NCBI RefSeq assembly: GCF_051622035.1 | Contig: NC_135359.1 | Coordinates: 31,525,501 to 31,589,500 of the forward strand | Length of the DNA: 64,000 nucleotides | Reading direction: 5' to 3' | DNA from: Arctopsyche grandis | Taxonomy: Eukaryota > Arthropoda > Insecta > Trichoptera > Hydropsychidae | In this document: piece by piece, positions 11,061 to 21,892 of the stretch | Layout of the letters: the number at the start of each line of letters is the position of its first letter | Numbering within the stretch: position 1 is the first letter of the stretch | The notes under the pieces: generated by a model | Told to the model about the DNA's origin: nothing | Database searches by the model: none | What the model saw: the letters and a program-made list of their open reading frames with translations, nothing else | Program-made: the position numbers and the translations under genes

Positions 11061-11235
11061 AATGTTAATTTATATCATGCAAAAATTATGTACTATGTAT
11101 AAACACAGTCAGTTCGATTGTATTTTTGTGCAAAATAAATATTAATAACAATTTTTTTTATATTCATCCCAGTATGCATTTTATTGTGACCAGAGGGTAG
11201 ATTTTAGAGTAAATGATTTTAAACAAATTAGGCTT
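11061..11235 (-). other. 3' UTR of gene C with cut-off finger
   Basis: On the minus strand the coding frame ends HTG-stop, where a stop replaces the linker Glu codon. The sequence then still resembles a finger (CLKSFTLKS-like) that no longer codes. The same ending is found in H, G and I, so it is a shared terminus of this subfamily. Confidence 0.6.
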
Positions 11236-13411
11236 TTACCCAGTGTGAGTTCTTAAATGTCGCACAAGTGCATTTTTTCGAATAAATGATTTTAGACAGA
11301 TTTCACACCTGTAAGGCTTTTCCCCCATGTGAGTTAACAAATGTGACACAAGTTGATCTTTACGAACATATGATTTTAAACAAATGTCACATTTATGTGG
11401 TTTTATCCCAGAATGTAATTTTTCATGTGACACAAGGTAAGATTTTAGAGAAAATGATTTTAGACAAATTTCACACTTGTAAGGCTTTTCCCCCGTGTGA
11501 GTTCTCAAATGATAAAAAAGTGAATTTTTTCGAAATGGTTTTAAACAAATTTTACATTTGTGTGGTTTTATCCCAGCATGCATTTTTTTATGTTTCTCGA
11601 GGCTAGATTTGTCAGTAAATGATTTTAGACAAATCTCACACTTGTAAGGCTTTTCCCCCGTGTGAGATCTTAAATGTCTGACAAGTTGATCTTTACGAAT
11701 AAATGATTTTAAACAAATGTCACATTTGTGTAGTTTTAGCCCAGCATGTAATTTTTTATGTTTCTCGAGGTAAGATTTTTGAGTAAATAGTTTTAAACAA
11801 ATTTCACACATGTAAGGCGTTTCCCCCGTGTGAGTTCTTAAATGTATCACAAGTTCTCTTTTACGAACATATGATTTTAAACAAATTTTACATTTGTGTG
11901 GTTTTATCCCAGCATGCATTTTTTTATGTTTCTCGAGGCTAGATTTGTCAGTAAATGATTTTAGACAAATTTCACACTTGTAAGGCTTTTCCCCAGTGTG
12001 AGATCTTAAATGTATCAAAAGTGTATTTTTTTGAGTAAATGATTTTAGACAAACTTCACACTTGTAAGGCTTTTCCCCCGTGTGAGTTCTTAAATGTATC
12101 ACAAGTTGATCTTTACGAAAAAATGATTTTAAACAAATGTCACATTTGTGTAGTTTTAGCCGAGCATGCAATTTTTTATGTTTCTCGAGGTAAGATTTTT
12201 CAATAAATGATTTTAGACAAATCTCACACTTGTAAGGCTTTTCCCCAGTGTGAGATCTTAAATGTATCAAAAGTGTATTTTTTTGAGTAAATAATTTTAG
12301 ACAAACTTCACACTTGTAAGGCTTTTCCCCCGTGTGAGTTCTTAAATGTATCACAAGTTGATCTTTACGAAAAAATGATTTTAAACAAATGTCACATTTG
12401 TGTAGTTTTAGCCCAGCATGCAATATTTTATGTTTCTCGAGGTAAGATTTTTCAATAAATGATTTTAGACAGATTTCACACCTGTAAGGCTTTTCCCCCG
12501 TGTGAGTTCTCAAATGTGACACAAGTTGATCTTTACGAACATATGATTTTAAACAAATGTCACATTTATGTGGTTTTATCCCAGAATGTAATTTTTCATG
12601 TGACACGAGGTGAGATTTTCGAGAAAATGATTTTAGACAAATTTCACACTTGTATGGCTTTTCCCCCGTATGAGATCTCGTATGTCTCACAAGTATATCT
12701 TTATTAATAAATGATTTTAAACAAATGTCACATTTGTATGGCTTTTCCCCCGTGTGGGATCTCAAATGTATCACAAGAGTATTTTTTCGAATATATGATT
12801 TTAAACAAATGTTACATTTGTATGGCTTTTCCCCCGTGTGAGTTCTTAAATGTCCCACAAGTATATTTTTATAACTAAATGATTTTAAACAATAGTCACA
12901 TTGAAACCGCTTTTCTCCAGGATGAGATATTTTGTGTAAAATAAGTTCAGATTCACTGGGAAATGGCTTCAAGCAAATGTCACTATCCTTTCGGTGAATT
13001 GTCGATTGTGAAGGCTCCTCGTCCCATATTAGATCTTCCAAGAAAACTTCTTCAGTCTTGATGTTCAAGCAATCAGCTAACCTCAGTTGAGACGTTTCGT
13101 GGCTTCGAAAACAAGCCTTTCGAAAGCTGATCAACGATTCGAGATTGGTGTTACACGAAAGACACACCGTGTCTGGCAACCCATCGCCTCTTTTAACCTG
13201 CAGATCAAATGAAAAAAACAATAGGATTGAGCGGTGAGAAGAGTCAGGAGAACCAATTGGGTCCACAACAGTATTGTAACCAGTAACGTACATAAATCTG
13301 ACAGCCGGTCCGAATGCGTTGCTCCAGACGCTCTGGATGAGGACCTGGTCTCTGGAAGATGGAGACGGAAGACTCGGCCGGAGCTGATCCAAGACAAAGC
13401 CTGCACTCCAT
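11236..13411 (-). CDS. ZAD-C2H2 zinc-finger protein C, 20 fingers
   Basis: Exon 1 is 13292-13411 (40 codons, MECRLCLGSAPAESS...), intron 13198-13291 (94 nt, donor GTACGT, acceptor CTGCAG), exon 2 11236-13197; 693 residues. The ZAD has C3/C6 and a second CxxC in DTVCLSC. The linker holds FLEDLIWDEEPSQS. A first finger-like unit lacks its first Cys (DSDICLKPF). Twenty C2H2 fingers follow, mostly alternating the linkers TGEKPY and AGIKPH; one (HKCKICLKPFRKNS) is a residue short. A long open frame continues upstream of 13197, but that part is intron read in a different frame from exon 1. Expected to be a nuclear, sequence-specific DNA binder; with 20 fingers it could contact a long site. Neighbouring TEs flank both sides. 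Confidence 0.88.
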
Positions 13412-13650
13412 CGTCCCTTTATTTTACTCTGACACCAACCAGACGACTCACCTTCGCTTTGCTATTTTTTTGTTGTGTTACATATTTGGTCTAAATTTGG
13501 TACTAGTTATACCAGAGAACAAATTATTTGGTTAGAAAAAAAATGAAAAATTTATCAGTAATTAATTATAAACTTGATCAGTAGACGACTTGCCTTCGCC
13601 TTGCTATTTTTGTTTAGTGACACCTTTGGTCTAAATTTGGTACTAGTTAA
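13412..13650 (-). promoter_or_regulatory. Shared 5' flank of the ZAD genes, partly doubled
   Basis: The block upstream of the ATG (GACGACT...CCTTCGC...TATTTTTTTG...TTTGGTCTAAAT on the plus strand) recurs before D, F, H, I and J. Here it is present twice, at 13440-13510 and 13570-13646, separated by unrelated AT-rich sequence. It probably contains leader and core promoter; no TATA box was assigned. A piggyBac insertion bounds it at the TTAA at 13647. Confidence 0.5.
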
Positions 13651-15155
13651 CCCATTTGAACCCACGCGGTCAGTTATGAACCCGATGTATGCCAGCGCGG
13701 TCATTCACGGCATTTTACAATTTTGCGTCGTAAAATAAAGGGATCACTCAGGCCGGCCGTAAAACCATTCGTTACGCTTGGTTAGATGTTGGTGATGAAT
13801 TGTAAGAAAGTCACACGAAATTAAATCAGTTCCTTTTGGAGTTTTGAGGGAATAACATCGAGCGCTTTTCGACTTGCAGATATGTCGAAGAGAAAACATA
13901 CGTAAGTTTTTTATTTTTACATATTTTTTATTTATCTTTATGTTTCTAATACAGTAGGACTTATTGTATAATATGCATAAGAGAAATTGCGTTTATATAT
14001 CTCATATTCCTGAAAAAAAAAAATCAAAATTCGACGGAGTCGTATATGACTCCTTGGGATAATGACACATATTTTTTTCCAGAGAATGCAATTTTACTAC
14101 TGCAGAGATACGGGAAGAAATTGATAATTGGGACGTCTCAACTTCCGGATTCCACATACATACATATTACCACCCCTGGAAACTGATATTCGGTTAAAGA
14201 AAAAAGTAGGGTGGAAATCAATCAACCATTTAGTATAAATATGTATAATAAATATATGGGTGGGGTTGATCAAATGGATAACCATATTTCTAACTATAAT
14301 ATAAGTATTAGAGAGAAAAAATGGTACATGCCTATTCTGTTTTGGAACATCGATGTAGCTGTGAATAACGCTTGGATTCTAAGCAAAAGTTTTGGTTGTA
14401 AATTTGATAAATTAGGATTTATCAGACAGGTAACAGAGACGTTGTGCAAGTGTTGTGGTCAAAAACGAAAACAATTGGTCCCATTCAGACCCGGCAAAGT
14501 TAATCAAAATCAAAAGGAAGTTGGAAGACATTTGATATTGGTCAAACAGAAAAGGAGAAATTGTGGACACTGTAAAAATAAAACGTTTTCCGCTAGTGAT
14601 AACTGTGAAATTCCATTGCATGACAAATGTTTTGTACCGTATCATAATAATTAATTATTTTGTCTTCATGTATTTTGTTTTTACGACTTTTGAACCCAAA
14701 ATCTCGTTTATGACATTTCTTCTTTTAAAAGGGTGCACCCATTTTTTTGTTGACGATGTGTATATGTCACAATATATGTACCTACGTGTGTTATGTTATG
14801 CAATTTGAAAGTATCATTTTATCGAAGAGATGCGTGTTTGTTATTTTTAAAATTAATTTTATAAATTTCTTAACAATAAAATTACAAATAACCAGTGAGA
14901 AAGTATTATAACTGATTATGTGACTCCATTGTGATTTTTGTTTTATTTTAAAAAACATGTTTCATTAGCCCCAAAGGTCATTCACGGCACCACCTTGAAA
15001 AAAATTAAAAATGTTGAAAAATCAATTAATTATCCATCCCTATCTTATAAAAAATATTTCCCATGAAATAACTCAAAGATTTTGGAAAATAAACGAAAAA
15101 ATAGTCCTGGGCACATGGGACATGTGTTTTCACGCGAGCTCTGGGTTCAAATGGG
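13651..15155 (+). mobile_element. piggyBac element, internally deleted
   Basis: TTAA stands on both sides (13647-13650, 15156-15159), with 14-bp inverted ends CCCATTTGAACCCA. A short first coding piece begins ATGTCGAAGAGAAAACATAC at 13881 and runs into a GTAAGT. The main remaining frame, 14211-14654, gives the transposase C-terminus: MGGVDQMDNHI (typical piggyBac motif with a catalytic Asp), a W-rich segment, then a Cys-rich tail with CGHCKNKTF and DKCF. The N-terminal and first catalytic parts are missing, so it is non-autonomous. At 1505 bp it is shorter than complete piggyBac elements (about 2.4 kb). Confidence 0.9.
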
Positions 15156-15160
15156 TTAAG

Positions 15161-15770
15161 GTCTGTTTGGTAAACGGACTACTACTGCAGTGGCGGCTCG
15201 TCCATATGGGCTGCGGGGCTGCAGCCTCCTAATACAGTACAAATGCACGCTATTTTTGTTGTCCAAATGGGCTGCGGGGCTGCAGACCTCCCAGTATAGT
15301 ACATATTCAAGCTATTTTTGTTTTCATTCGATCAACGGTTTGGTTAACGAGCTACTACAGCCGGAATAATCTCAGCAGCCCCCCCACTAAGAAATCTCGC
15401 GAGCCGGTACTGACTACTAGTCATATCATTTGACTAGTAGTCAGTAGCGGCTCGGTGACTGGTCACACCCGAAAATTGGTAACGAAGAAACTGGTCACAC
15501 CCAAAAATTAAAAATTGCTCGAATTTTTAATTTTTGGGTGTGAAAAATTGCTCGAATTTTCGGGTGTGACCAGTTTTTTCGTGACCAATTTTCGGGTGTG
15601 ACCAGTTTTCTCGTAACCAGTTTAAGGTTGTGACCAGTTTTCTCGTGACCAGTTTTAGTGTGACGGGTGATCACGTGTGACCGATCTAGAGCGACCGGTT
15701 GTCCTGTGACTGGTTCACATATGACTAGTAGTCCGTTTACCGAACAGACCTTAAGGAGCCTAACATTTCT
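15161..15770. repeat. Foldback element FB, near complete, carrying a hAT MITE
   Basis: The ends read AAGGTCTGTTTGGTAAACGG on the left and, inverted, CCGTTTACCGAACAGACCTT on the right, both next to TTAA. Inside are inverted GACCAG/CTGGTC blocks and the GATCTAGAGCGACCGG core. A 227-bp insertion occupies 15185-15411. The piggyBac on the left shares the TTAA. Confidence 0.7.
15185..15411. mobile_element. hAT-type MITE in FB element
   Basis: Flanked by 8-bp direct repeats GACTACTA (15177-15184 and 15412-15419), as for hAT transposons. The ends carry inverted AGTGGCGGCTCG and CGAGCCGGTACT. No coding capacity. Confidence 0.7.
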
Positions 15771-15784
15771 CTGGTATAACTAGT

Positions 15785-15836
15785 ATAACATTTAGACCAA
15801 ATATGTCACACAAAAAAAAAAACAAGGCGAAGGCAA
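15785..15836 (+). promoter_or_regulatory. Severed 5' flank of gene D
   Basis: TTTAGACCAAATATGTCACA and the poly-A/GCGAAGGC block match the region just before the ATG of H, I and J. In gene D it is separated from the coding start by the 2.45-kb insertion that follows, so D may use a new promoter. Confidence 0.55.
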
Positions 15837-16402
15837 TAGGCTTGGGCATAGTAGTTCGCAACTGAGATCGCTCAGTTTAGTTCGCCGCTCCTAAACGAAC
15901 TAGTTCGCTCTTCTAGTTCGTCAGCTCCCAGCCCGAATCAGTGAAAGGCAGATCGTTCGCTCGTTCGTTCGCGTGATCGTTCACTCTTTCGTTCGCGTGA
16001 TAGTTCGCTCGCAGATCATTCGCTCGTTCGTTCGCGTGATCGTTCGCTCGCAGATCGTTCGCTCGTTTTGGCCTTATGAAAGAATAACACATGACGCAAA
16101 AAAGAAAACAAAAATAATCAAATTTTTTATATTTTTTTAGAAATAATCAACAATTATATTACTATTAGGTACTGGTTAGTTCTTATAAAAAATATCACTT
16201 ACACTTATAAAGTTGTTACCTAACAATTAAACATAATGACTTGTTTGAGTCAGATCGTATGTATAAAAAAAAATAAAATGGAAAAAAATATTACATATTA
16301 CTGTGTAAAAATATCAATTTGGATAATTTAACCCTATACGTAAACTATTTTTAAAGTATATTAAAGAAATGAATTAATTGTTAATAGTAATTGTTATTAT
16401 AC

Positions 16403-17880
16403 TGTTACGTAGGGGTGGGTGGAGGATCCAAGTAAAAGCCAGCAGTCGTTTCACAGCATTTATTGATGATTCAGGAGATACACGCAGTGTCACGGCTAAG
16501 TCCAGAGTGAATTATATCGCCTACGTACCGCCTTATAAAGGGTAGATCTCTCAGGACGCCTAATCTGTTTACCTGTTGTATAGTCACGTATTCGGATATG
16601 TATTTCCAAGACATTGGGTCTTCCCGTATCGATTCTGAGAACTAACTAATAACGGTCATTGTTTAGCCTAAATGCACTTAGAGTCCAGATATAATCTTTG
16701 GAAGTGTGGCGGCTCGCTTATACGACATGGTCGAGTTTGGTTGCCTTCCTGCGAGTGGGGACCAACCCGGCTGGGTTCGGAGAGCTGCTACCCACTCCGT
16801 CTTCAGCTGTCATATAATAAACACGTGCATTAACATGCCAGTCGTCTCATTCGTTCATCCCCTATACTGGTGACCCCCGACATCGAGCCACGCAGCCTCG
16901 ATCAATTTCAACATGCCGCTCATCCCTGCCTCGCCGAGCCAGGCGGGGAAGCTACCCGCCGCGCCCCCATCGCCATCAACACGCGTCGCGGCCCGCGGGT
17001 GACAATAAACGAGCAGACACGGCTACCTACCTATCTACCTATCGACTGGAGTCCAGCCACAACGTCGACGACAGGTGTTTTTAAAAAATGGGGGAGCGAA
17101 TGAGACGACGATCTTGACAGCTGGATGTGGAGTCATGCGCGATCCACTACACATAGAACGGTCATCCAGCACCACAAGACATACACCACCTCAGCACCAT
17201 CATCATCATCATCATCATCAAGGCCCCGTCCGTCCCCACGAGCGTCGTCACGCCGAGACGGGCGGTAGCGCTACAACACCTCCACGAGCCACAACGACTC
17301 ACAGTCCAGCTCGGAGTATCATCAACCACATCGATGCCCCTGCCGCCCCCGCCGCCCCACCAACCGACATCAGCCTCGGAAGAGCGGCGCCGCCGCAGCA
17401 TCGCATTGATCGGCGCGACCATCGGACCACCCACCGTCCTGCTCGCGACGTCACCGCCCTCGAATCTACCGACCATTCAGGGCGGTACACCTATGTACAC
17501 AGCGGATGACCCACGTCAACAATTTTTTTTCTCCCCACGTAATAATTTTTTCTCTTTGTGTAACAATAATTTTTTTCTTTTGTAAAATTTGTTTCTTTGT
17601 AATTTTGGTATCGCTGATGCTGGGGGGGGAGTGATGTGGCGGCTCGCTTATACGACATGGTCGAGTTTGGTTGCCTTCCTGCGAGTGGGGACCAACCCGG
17701 CTGGGTTCGGAGAGCTGCTACCCACTCCGTCTTCAGCTGTCATATAATAAACACGTGCATTAACATGCCAGTCGTCTCATTCGTTCATCCCCTATAGAAG
17801 TAAGTGCATGCATTTAGTTAACCGATAACAGATATCCGTTGGTCTAAGTACAACTCGCTCAATCCACGGCGTACGTAACA
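16403..17880 (-). mobile_element. Solo LTR of family L1, inverted, interrupted
   Basis: Begins TGTTACGTAGGGG and ends CGGCGTACGTAACA, the inverse of the LTR at 48455-48839, with target duplications ATAC on both sides (16399-16402 and 17881-17884). A 1.09-kb miniature LTR element sits inside it. It is a fossil with no internal coding region of its own. Confidence 0.8.
16705..17796 (+). mobile_element. Miniature LTR retroelement (TRIM-like), looks young
   Basis: Two apparently identical 162-bp LTRs (16705-16866 and 17635-17796, TGTGGCGG...CCTATA) flank about 770 bp. A 4-bp duplication GAAG (16701-16704, 17797-17800) frames it. The segment CTGGTGACCCCCGAC follows the 5' LTR as a primer-site-like sequence, and a G-rich tract precedes the 3' LTR. 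The interior is GC-rich, His/Pro/Arg-coding, with a CAT repeat and no recognisable enzyme domains, so it must depend on another element. Related pieces lie at 61976-62395 and at the window's right edge. Confidence 0.85.
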
Positions 17881-18326
17881 ATACATTAGAAGCATAAGCT
17901 ACCTGATAACGACAGTGTCTTATTATTTTTAAATGTATTTAACGTTCGGTTAACGTCACTCTCATTCATTCGGTCACAAACTAATGAAATTCTTGTGTAG
18001 TTCGCGAACGAACTGTCTTGTGTAGTTCGCGAACGAACTAGATCGTAAGAGAGTGAACAAGTCGCGCGCGCATGCGCATGTGCAGTGAGCGAGCGGCAGT
18101 ATTAGTGTATTAGTGTAGTGTGGTGTAGTGCCGTCCCACTCTCGCTCATTCGGTCACGAACAGTGAACTAGTGAACTAGTGAACTAGTGAACTATGGAAC
18201 GAGGAGTGAGGGAACTAGTTCGACTAGTTCGACTAGTTCACCTGTGGGAGCGCTCTAGGAGCAACCTAGTTCGTTCGCGAACTACACAAGCCTAATCTGT
18301 TGGTGGCAGAGTTCAATACGGGGACG

Positions 18327-20518
18327 ATGGAGTGCAGGCTTTGTCTCGGATGGAGTACTCCGGCCGACTCTTCCGTCTCCATCTTCCAGAGACCAGGTCC
18401 TCATCCAGAGCGTCTGGAGCAACGCATTCGGACCGGCTGTCAGATTTATGTAGGTTACTGGTTACTGTTGTGGACCCAATTGGTTCTCCCGACTCTTCTC
18501 ACCGCTCAATCCTATTGTTTTTTTCATTTCATCTGCAGGTTAAAAGAGGCGATGGGTTGCCAGACACGGTGTGTCTTTCGTGTAACACCAATCTCGAATC
18601 GTTGATCAGCTTTCGAAAGGCTTGTTTTCGAAGCCACGAAACGTCTCAACTGAGGTTAGCTGATTGCTTGAACATCAAGACTGAAGAAGTTTTCTTAGAA
18701 GATCTAATATGGGACGACGAGCCTTCACAATCGACAATTCACCGAAAGGATAGTGACATTTGCTTGAAGCCATTTCCCAGTGAATCTGAACTTATTTTAC
18801 ACAAAAGATCTCATCCTGAAGAAAAGCGGTTTCAATGTGATATTTGTTTAAAATCATTTGGTTATAAAAATATACTTGTGGTACATTTAAAAACTCACAC
18901 GGGGGAAAAGCCATACAAATGTGACATTTGTTTAAAATCTTTTACTTATAAATATAAACTTGTGATACATTTAAGAACTCACACGGGGGAAAAGCCATAC
19001 CAGTGTGAAATTTGTCTAAAATCATTTACTCAAAAATCTAACCGCGAGACACATAAAAAAGTGCATGCTGGGTTAAAACCACACAAATGTGAGATTTGTT
19101 TAAAATCATATGTTCGTAAAAATGAACTTGTGTCACATTTGAGAACTCACACGGGGGAAAAGCCTTACAAGTGTGAAATTTGTCTAAAATCATTTATTGA
19201 AAAACGTAGGCTCAATAATCATAAAAAATTGCATGCGGGGATAAAACCACACAAATGTGACATTTGTTTAAAATCATATGTTCATAAAGATCAACTTGTG
19301 TCACATTTAAGAACTCACACAGGGGAAAAGCCTTACAAGTGTGAAATCTGTCTAAAATCATTTATTGAAAAACGTAGGCTCAATAATCATAAAAAATTGC
19401 ATGCTGGGATAAAACCACACAAATGTGACATTTGTTTAAAATCATATGTTCATAAAGATCAACTTGTGTCACATTTAAGAACTCATACAGGGGAAAAGCC
19501 TTACAAGTGTGAAATCTGTCTAAAATCATTTATTGAAAAACGTAGGCTCAATAATCATAAAAAATTGCATGCTGGGATAAAACCACACAAATGTGACATT
19601 TGTTTAAAATCATATGTTCATAAAGATCAACTTGTGTCACATTTAAGAACTCACACAGGGGAAAAGCCTTACAAGTGTGAAATCTGTCTAAAATCATTTA
19701 TTGAAAAACGTAGGCTCAATAATCATAAAAAATTGCATGCTGGGATAAAACCACACAAATGTGACATTTGTTTAAAATCAAATGTTCGTAAAGATCAACT
19801 TGTGTCACATTTAAGAACTCACACAGGGGAAAAGCCTTACAAGTGTGAAATCTGTCTAAAATCATTTACTCAAAAATCTGACCTCGAGAGACATAAACGA
19901 TTACATGCTGAGATAAAACCACACAAATGTGACATTTGTTTAAATTCGTATGTTCGTAAAGATGGACTTGTGATACATTTAAGAACTCACACGGGGGAAA
20001 AGCCTTATAGGTGTGAAATCTGTCTAAAATCATTTACTCTAAAATCTAGCCTCGGAAGACATAAAAAATTGCATGCTGGGATAAAACCACACAAATGTGA
20101 AATTTGTTTAAAATCATATGTTCGAAAAATTGAACTTGTGACACATTTAATATCTCACACGGGGGTAAAGCTATACAAATGTGACATTTGTTTAAAATCA
20201 TATGCTTGTAAAGATAAACTTGTTAAACATTTAAGAACTCACACGGGGGAAAAGCCTTACAAGTGTGAAATCTGTCTAAAATCATTTACTCAAAAATCTT
20301 ACCTCGAGAAACATAAAAAATTGCATGCTAGAATGAAACTACACAAATGTGACATTTGTTTAAAATCATATGTTAGTAAAAAAGAACTTGTGTCACATTT
20401 GGGAACTCACACGGGGGAAAAGCCTTACAGGCGTGAAATCTGTCTAAAATCATTTTCTCAAAAATTTAACCTCAATAAGCATAAAAAATTGCATGCTCAG
20501 ATAAAACCACACAAATGA
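18327..20518 (+). CDS. ZAD-C2H2 zinc-finger protein D, 20 fingers
   Basis: Exon 1 18327-18449 (41 codons, MECRLCLGWSTPADSS), intron 18450-18538 (89 nt, GTAGGT...CTGCAG), exon 2 18539-20518; 700 residues. ZAD CxxC pairs as in the paralogues, linker [14 protein letters not shown], degenerate unit DSDICLKPF, then 20 fingers. Fingers 5-12 are four copies of a two-finger module. Finger 3 has Arg for the core Leu, and finger 20 has Arg for its second Cys-pair residue (YRREIC), so the last may not bind zinc. The frame ends AQIKPHK-stop exactly where foreign sequence begins at 20519, so the present C-terminus was made by an insertion. The promoter block is cut away (see 15837-18291). Expected nuclear DNA binder; expression uncertain. 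Confidence 0.85.
19166..19837 (+). repeat. 168-bp two-finger module, four tandem copies
   Basis: Copies start at 19166, 19334, 19502 and 19670. Each encodes a finger with FIEKRRLNNHKKLH and one with SYVHKDQLVSHLRTH; the fourth differs (SNVRKDQ). The near identity at DNA level, including silent sites, shows very recent expansion or conversion. Confidence 0.92.
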
Positions 20519-21226
20519 CGGCCTGAAAACCAGACTGGTACAATCGACAAAAAGATGAACGGGAGATAATCAAATATTTGTGTATATTTTTGAGGATTTG
20601 TATTATAAAATTACTAAAATAAATCTCAACATAGTCCTTACATAATAAAATACTTCTGACATGAAAAGTGCTAAATAAAATAATTATTTATCTCACGAAA
20701 TTAAAAATAAAATCACTTTTACCACTATGACTCGCAAAAATCTAATAATATAAACCACGTGGTTCATAATAATTTAAGATTTTTGGGAATTATAATAAAC
20801 TATTATATAATAACACTGTTCGACAAATGACGACTTTTTTTTGGTTCAGAGATGAGATATGACTTTTCTTATAGATTTATGCCCAGTGAACACGAATCTG
20901 GTAATAAAAAATGTTGATTGGCTCGAGATTCGGAGATATATGTGTTTTATAAATCGCGCGATTCTATTGATAACTGGCTTACCTCGATAAAATAAACGAA
21001 TTTTTGTTATTAATCCACAAGAATGGTCGAAATATGATTTTTATAAGTGGAATTTTATTTAATTCTCATAAAGATAATTTAATATATTATCCCTATTAAT
21101 TGAATTCAGATTCGTGTAAATACGAGTAAACACTAGTACGAGCTTTTTGCTCGCAATTTTACCGATTTAAAGTTCAGCACACTTCCAATTAACCTTTTTA
21201 AACGAAAACAAAAAATAGTGTGGTCA
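20519..21226 (+). mobile_element. Unknown insertion splitting the finger array, shared with F
   Basis: About 700 bp of AT-rich sequence between two finger-coding parts, starting near GGCCTGAAAACCAGACTGG and ending GTGTGGTCAGAAC. The same sequence in inverse orientation lies at 31556-32242 behind gene F. No ends, duplications or domains were recognised with certainty. Confidence 0.55.
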
Positions 21227-21740
21227 GAACATTTAATATCTCACACCGGGGAAAAGCCTTACAAGTGTGAAATTTGTCTAAAATCACTTACTCAAAAACC
21301 TAGCCTCGAGACACATAAAAAATTGCACGCTGGGATAAAACCATACAAATGTGACATTTGTTTATAATCATTTATCCGAAAAGATAAACTTGTGACACAT
21401 TTAATATCTCACCCCGGTGAAAAGCCTTACAAGTGTGAAATTTGTTTAAAATTATTTACTCGAAAATCTATCCTCTGGTCACATAATAAATTATATACTG
21501 GGATGAATATAAAAAAAATTGTTATTATATAAATACTGTTATTATTCTTACATTTTGGCTGCATGCGTGCCATAATGTTTTTGGTGCCCCCTTCTCATGT
21601 CATTTCAGTTCATTTAAATAATTTTAAGAGAAATGATAATTGAAAATTAAATGCACAGATCTATTATTTGGCTTACTTGTTTTATTTATTGGATGAAATT
21701 GTGGTAATTATGATAAACATACTTCATCATCGTAAGCAAT
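21227..21740 (+). pseudogene. Former 3' fingers and 3' UTR of gene D
   Basis: Reads [19 protein letters not shown], then a second finger with an in-frame stop inside (CDICL-stop-SF), then a third, and ends in the family 3' UTR (TTGGCTGCATGCGTGCC, CATGTCATTTCAG, ATTTGGCTTACTTG). Cut off from D by the insertion. The F copy at 31020-31555 has the same internal stop, so the decay predates the D/F duplication. Confidence 0.8.
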
Positions 21741-21754
21741 TTCAACAGACGGGG

Positions 21755-21892
21755 CGAAACGTATGACCGGCGTAAGAAAAGGGTTTGTTGCCATTTTGAA
21801 AGGAAAAATTAGTCATGAGGTAGTTGCTTACCATTGCGTAGTTCATCAAGAAGCGCTTTGTGTCCAGACATTTCCAGAAAAAAATTGCAAAG
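21755..21892 (+). mobile_element. hAT transposase fragment (GTF2IRD2-like)
   Basis: Reads MTGVRKGFVAILKG, then HEVVAYHCVVHQEALC. This is the conserved 'DGA-aM-G...HC-iHqe-LC' segment of Charlie-type hAT transposases, as in GTF2IRD2/ZBED relatives. Copies of the same fragment follow the 3' UTR of E (29560-29750) and F (30784-31015), so it was inserted before those genes separated. Confidence 0.7.

Larger units (their letters stand above)
15837..18291. mobile_element. hAT-like foldback element, host of nested LTR insertions
   Basis: Its ends are inverted: AATAGGCTTGGGCATAGTAG at the left, and GCGAACTACACAAGCCTAAT at the right. Both flanks are rich in TTCG/CGAA blocks (AGTTCGCGAACGAACTAG), with a tandem array at 15955-16075. 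TAGGCTTG ends with CGAACTAGTTCG blocks are typical of hAT MITEs. An LTR of family L1 is inserted at 16403-17880. No clear 8-bp duplication was seen. Confidence 0.55.

Noticed and set aside
11286-12707. Plus-strand frames opposite the finger array of gene C (and similar ones opposite F and H)
   Set aside because: They are antisense shadows of repeated finger codons; they repeat with the 84/168-bp period and show no domain.
13198-13392. N-terminal 65 residues of the long minus-strand frame of gene C
   Set aside because: This is the intron plus exon 1 in a wrong frame; splicing at CTGCAG restores the ZAD.
17075-17509. His-run protein as a host gene
   Set aside because: It lies wholly between two identical LTRs of a miniature retroelement and has no conserved domain.
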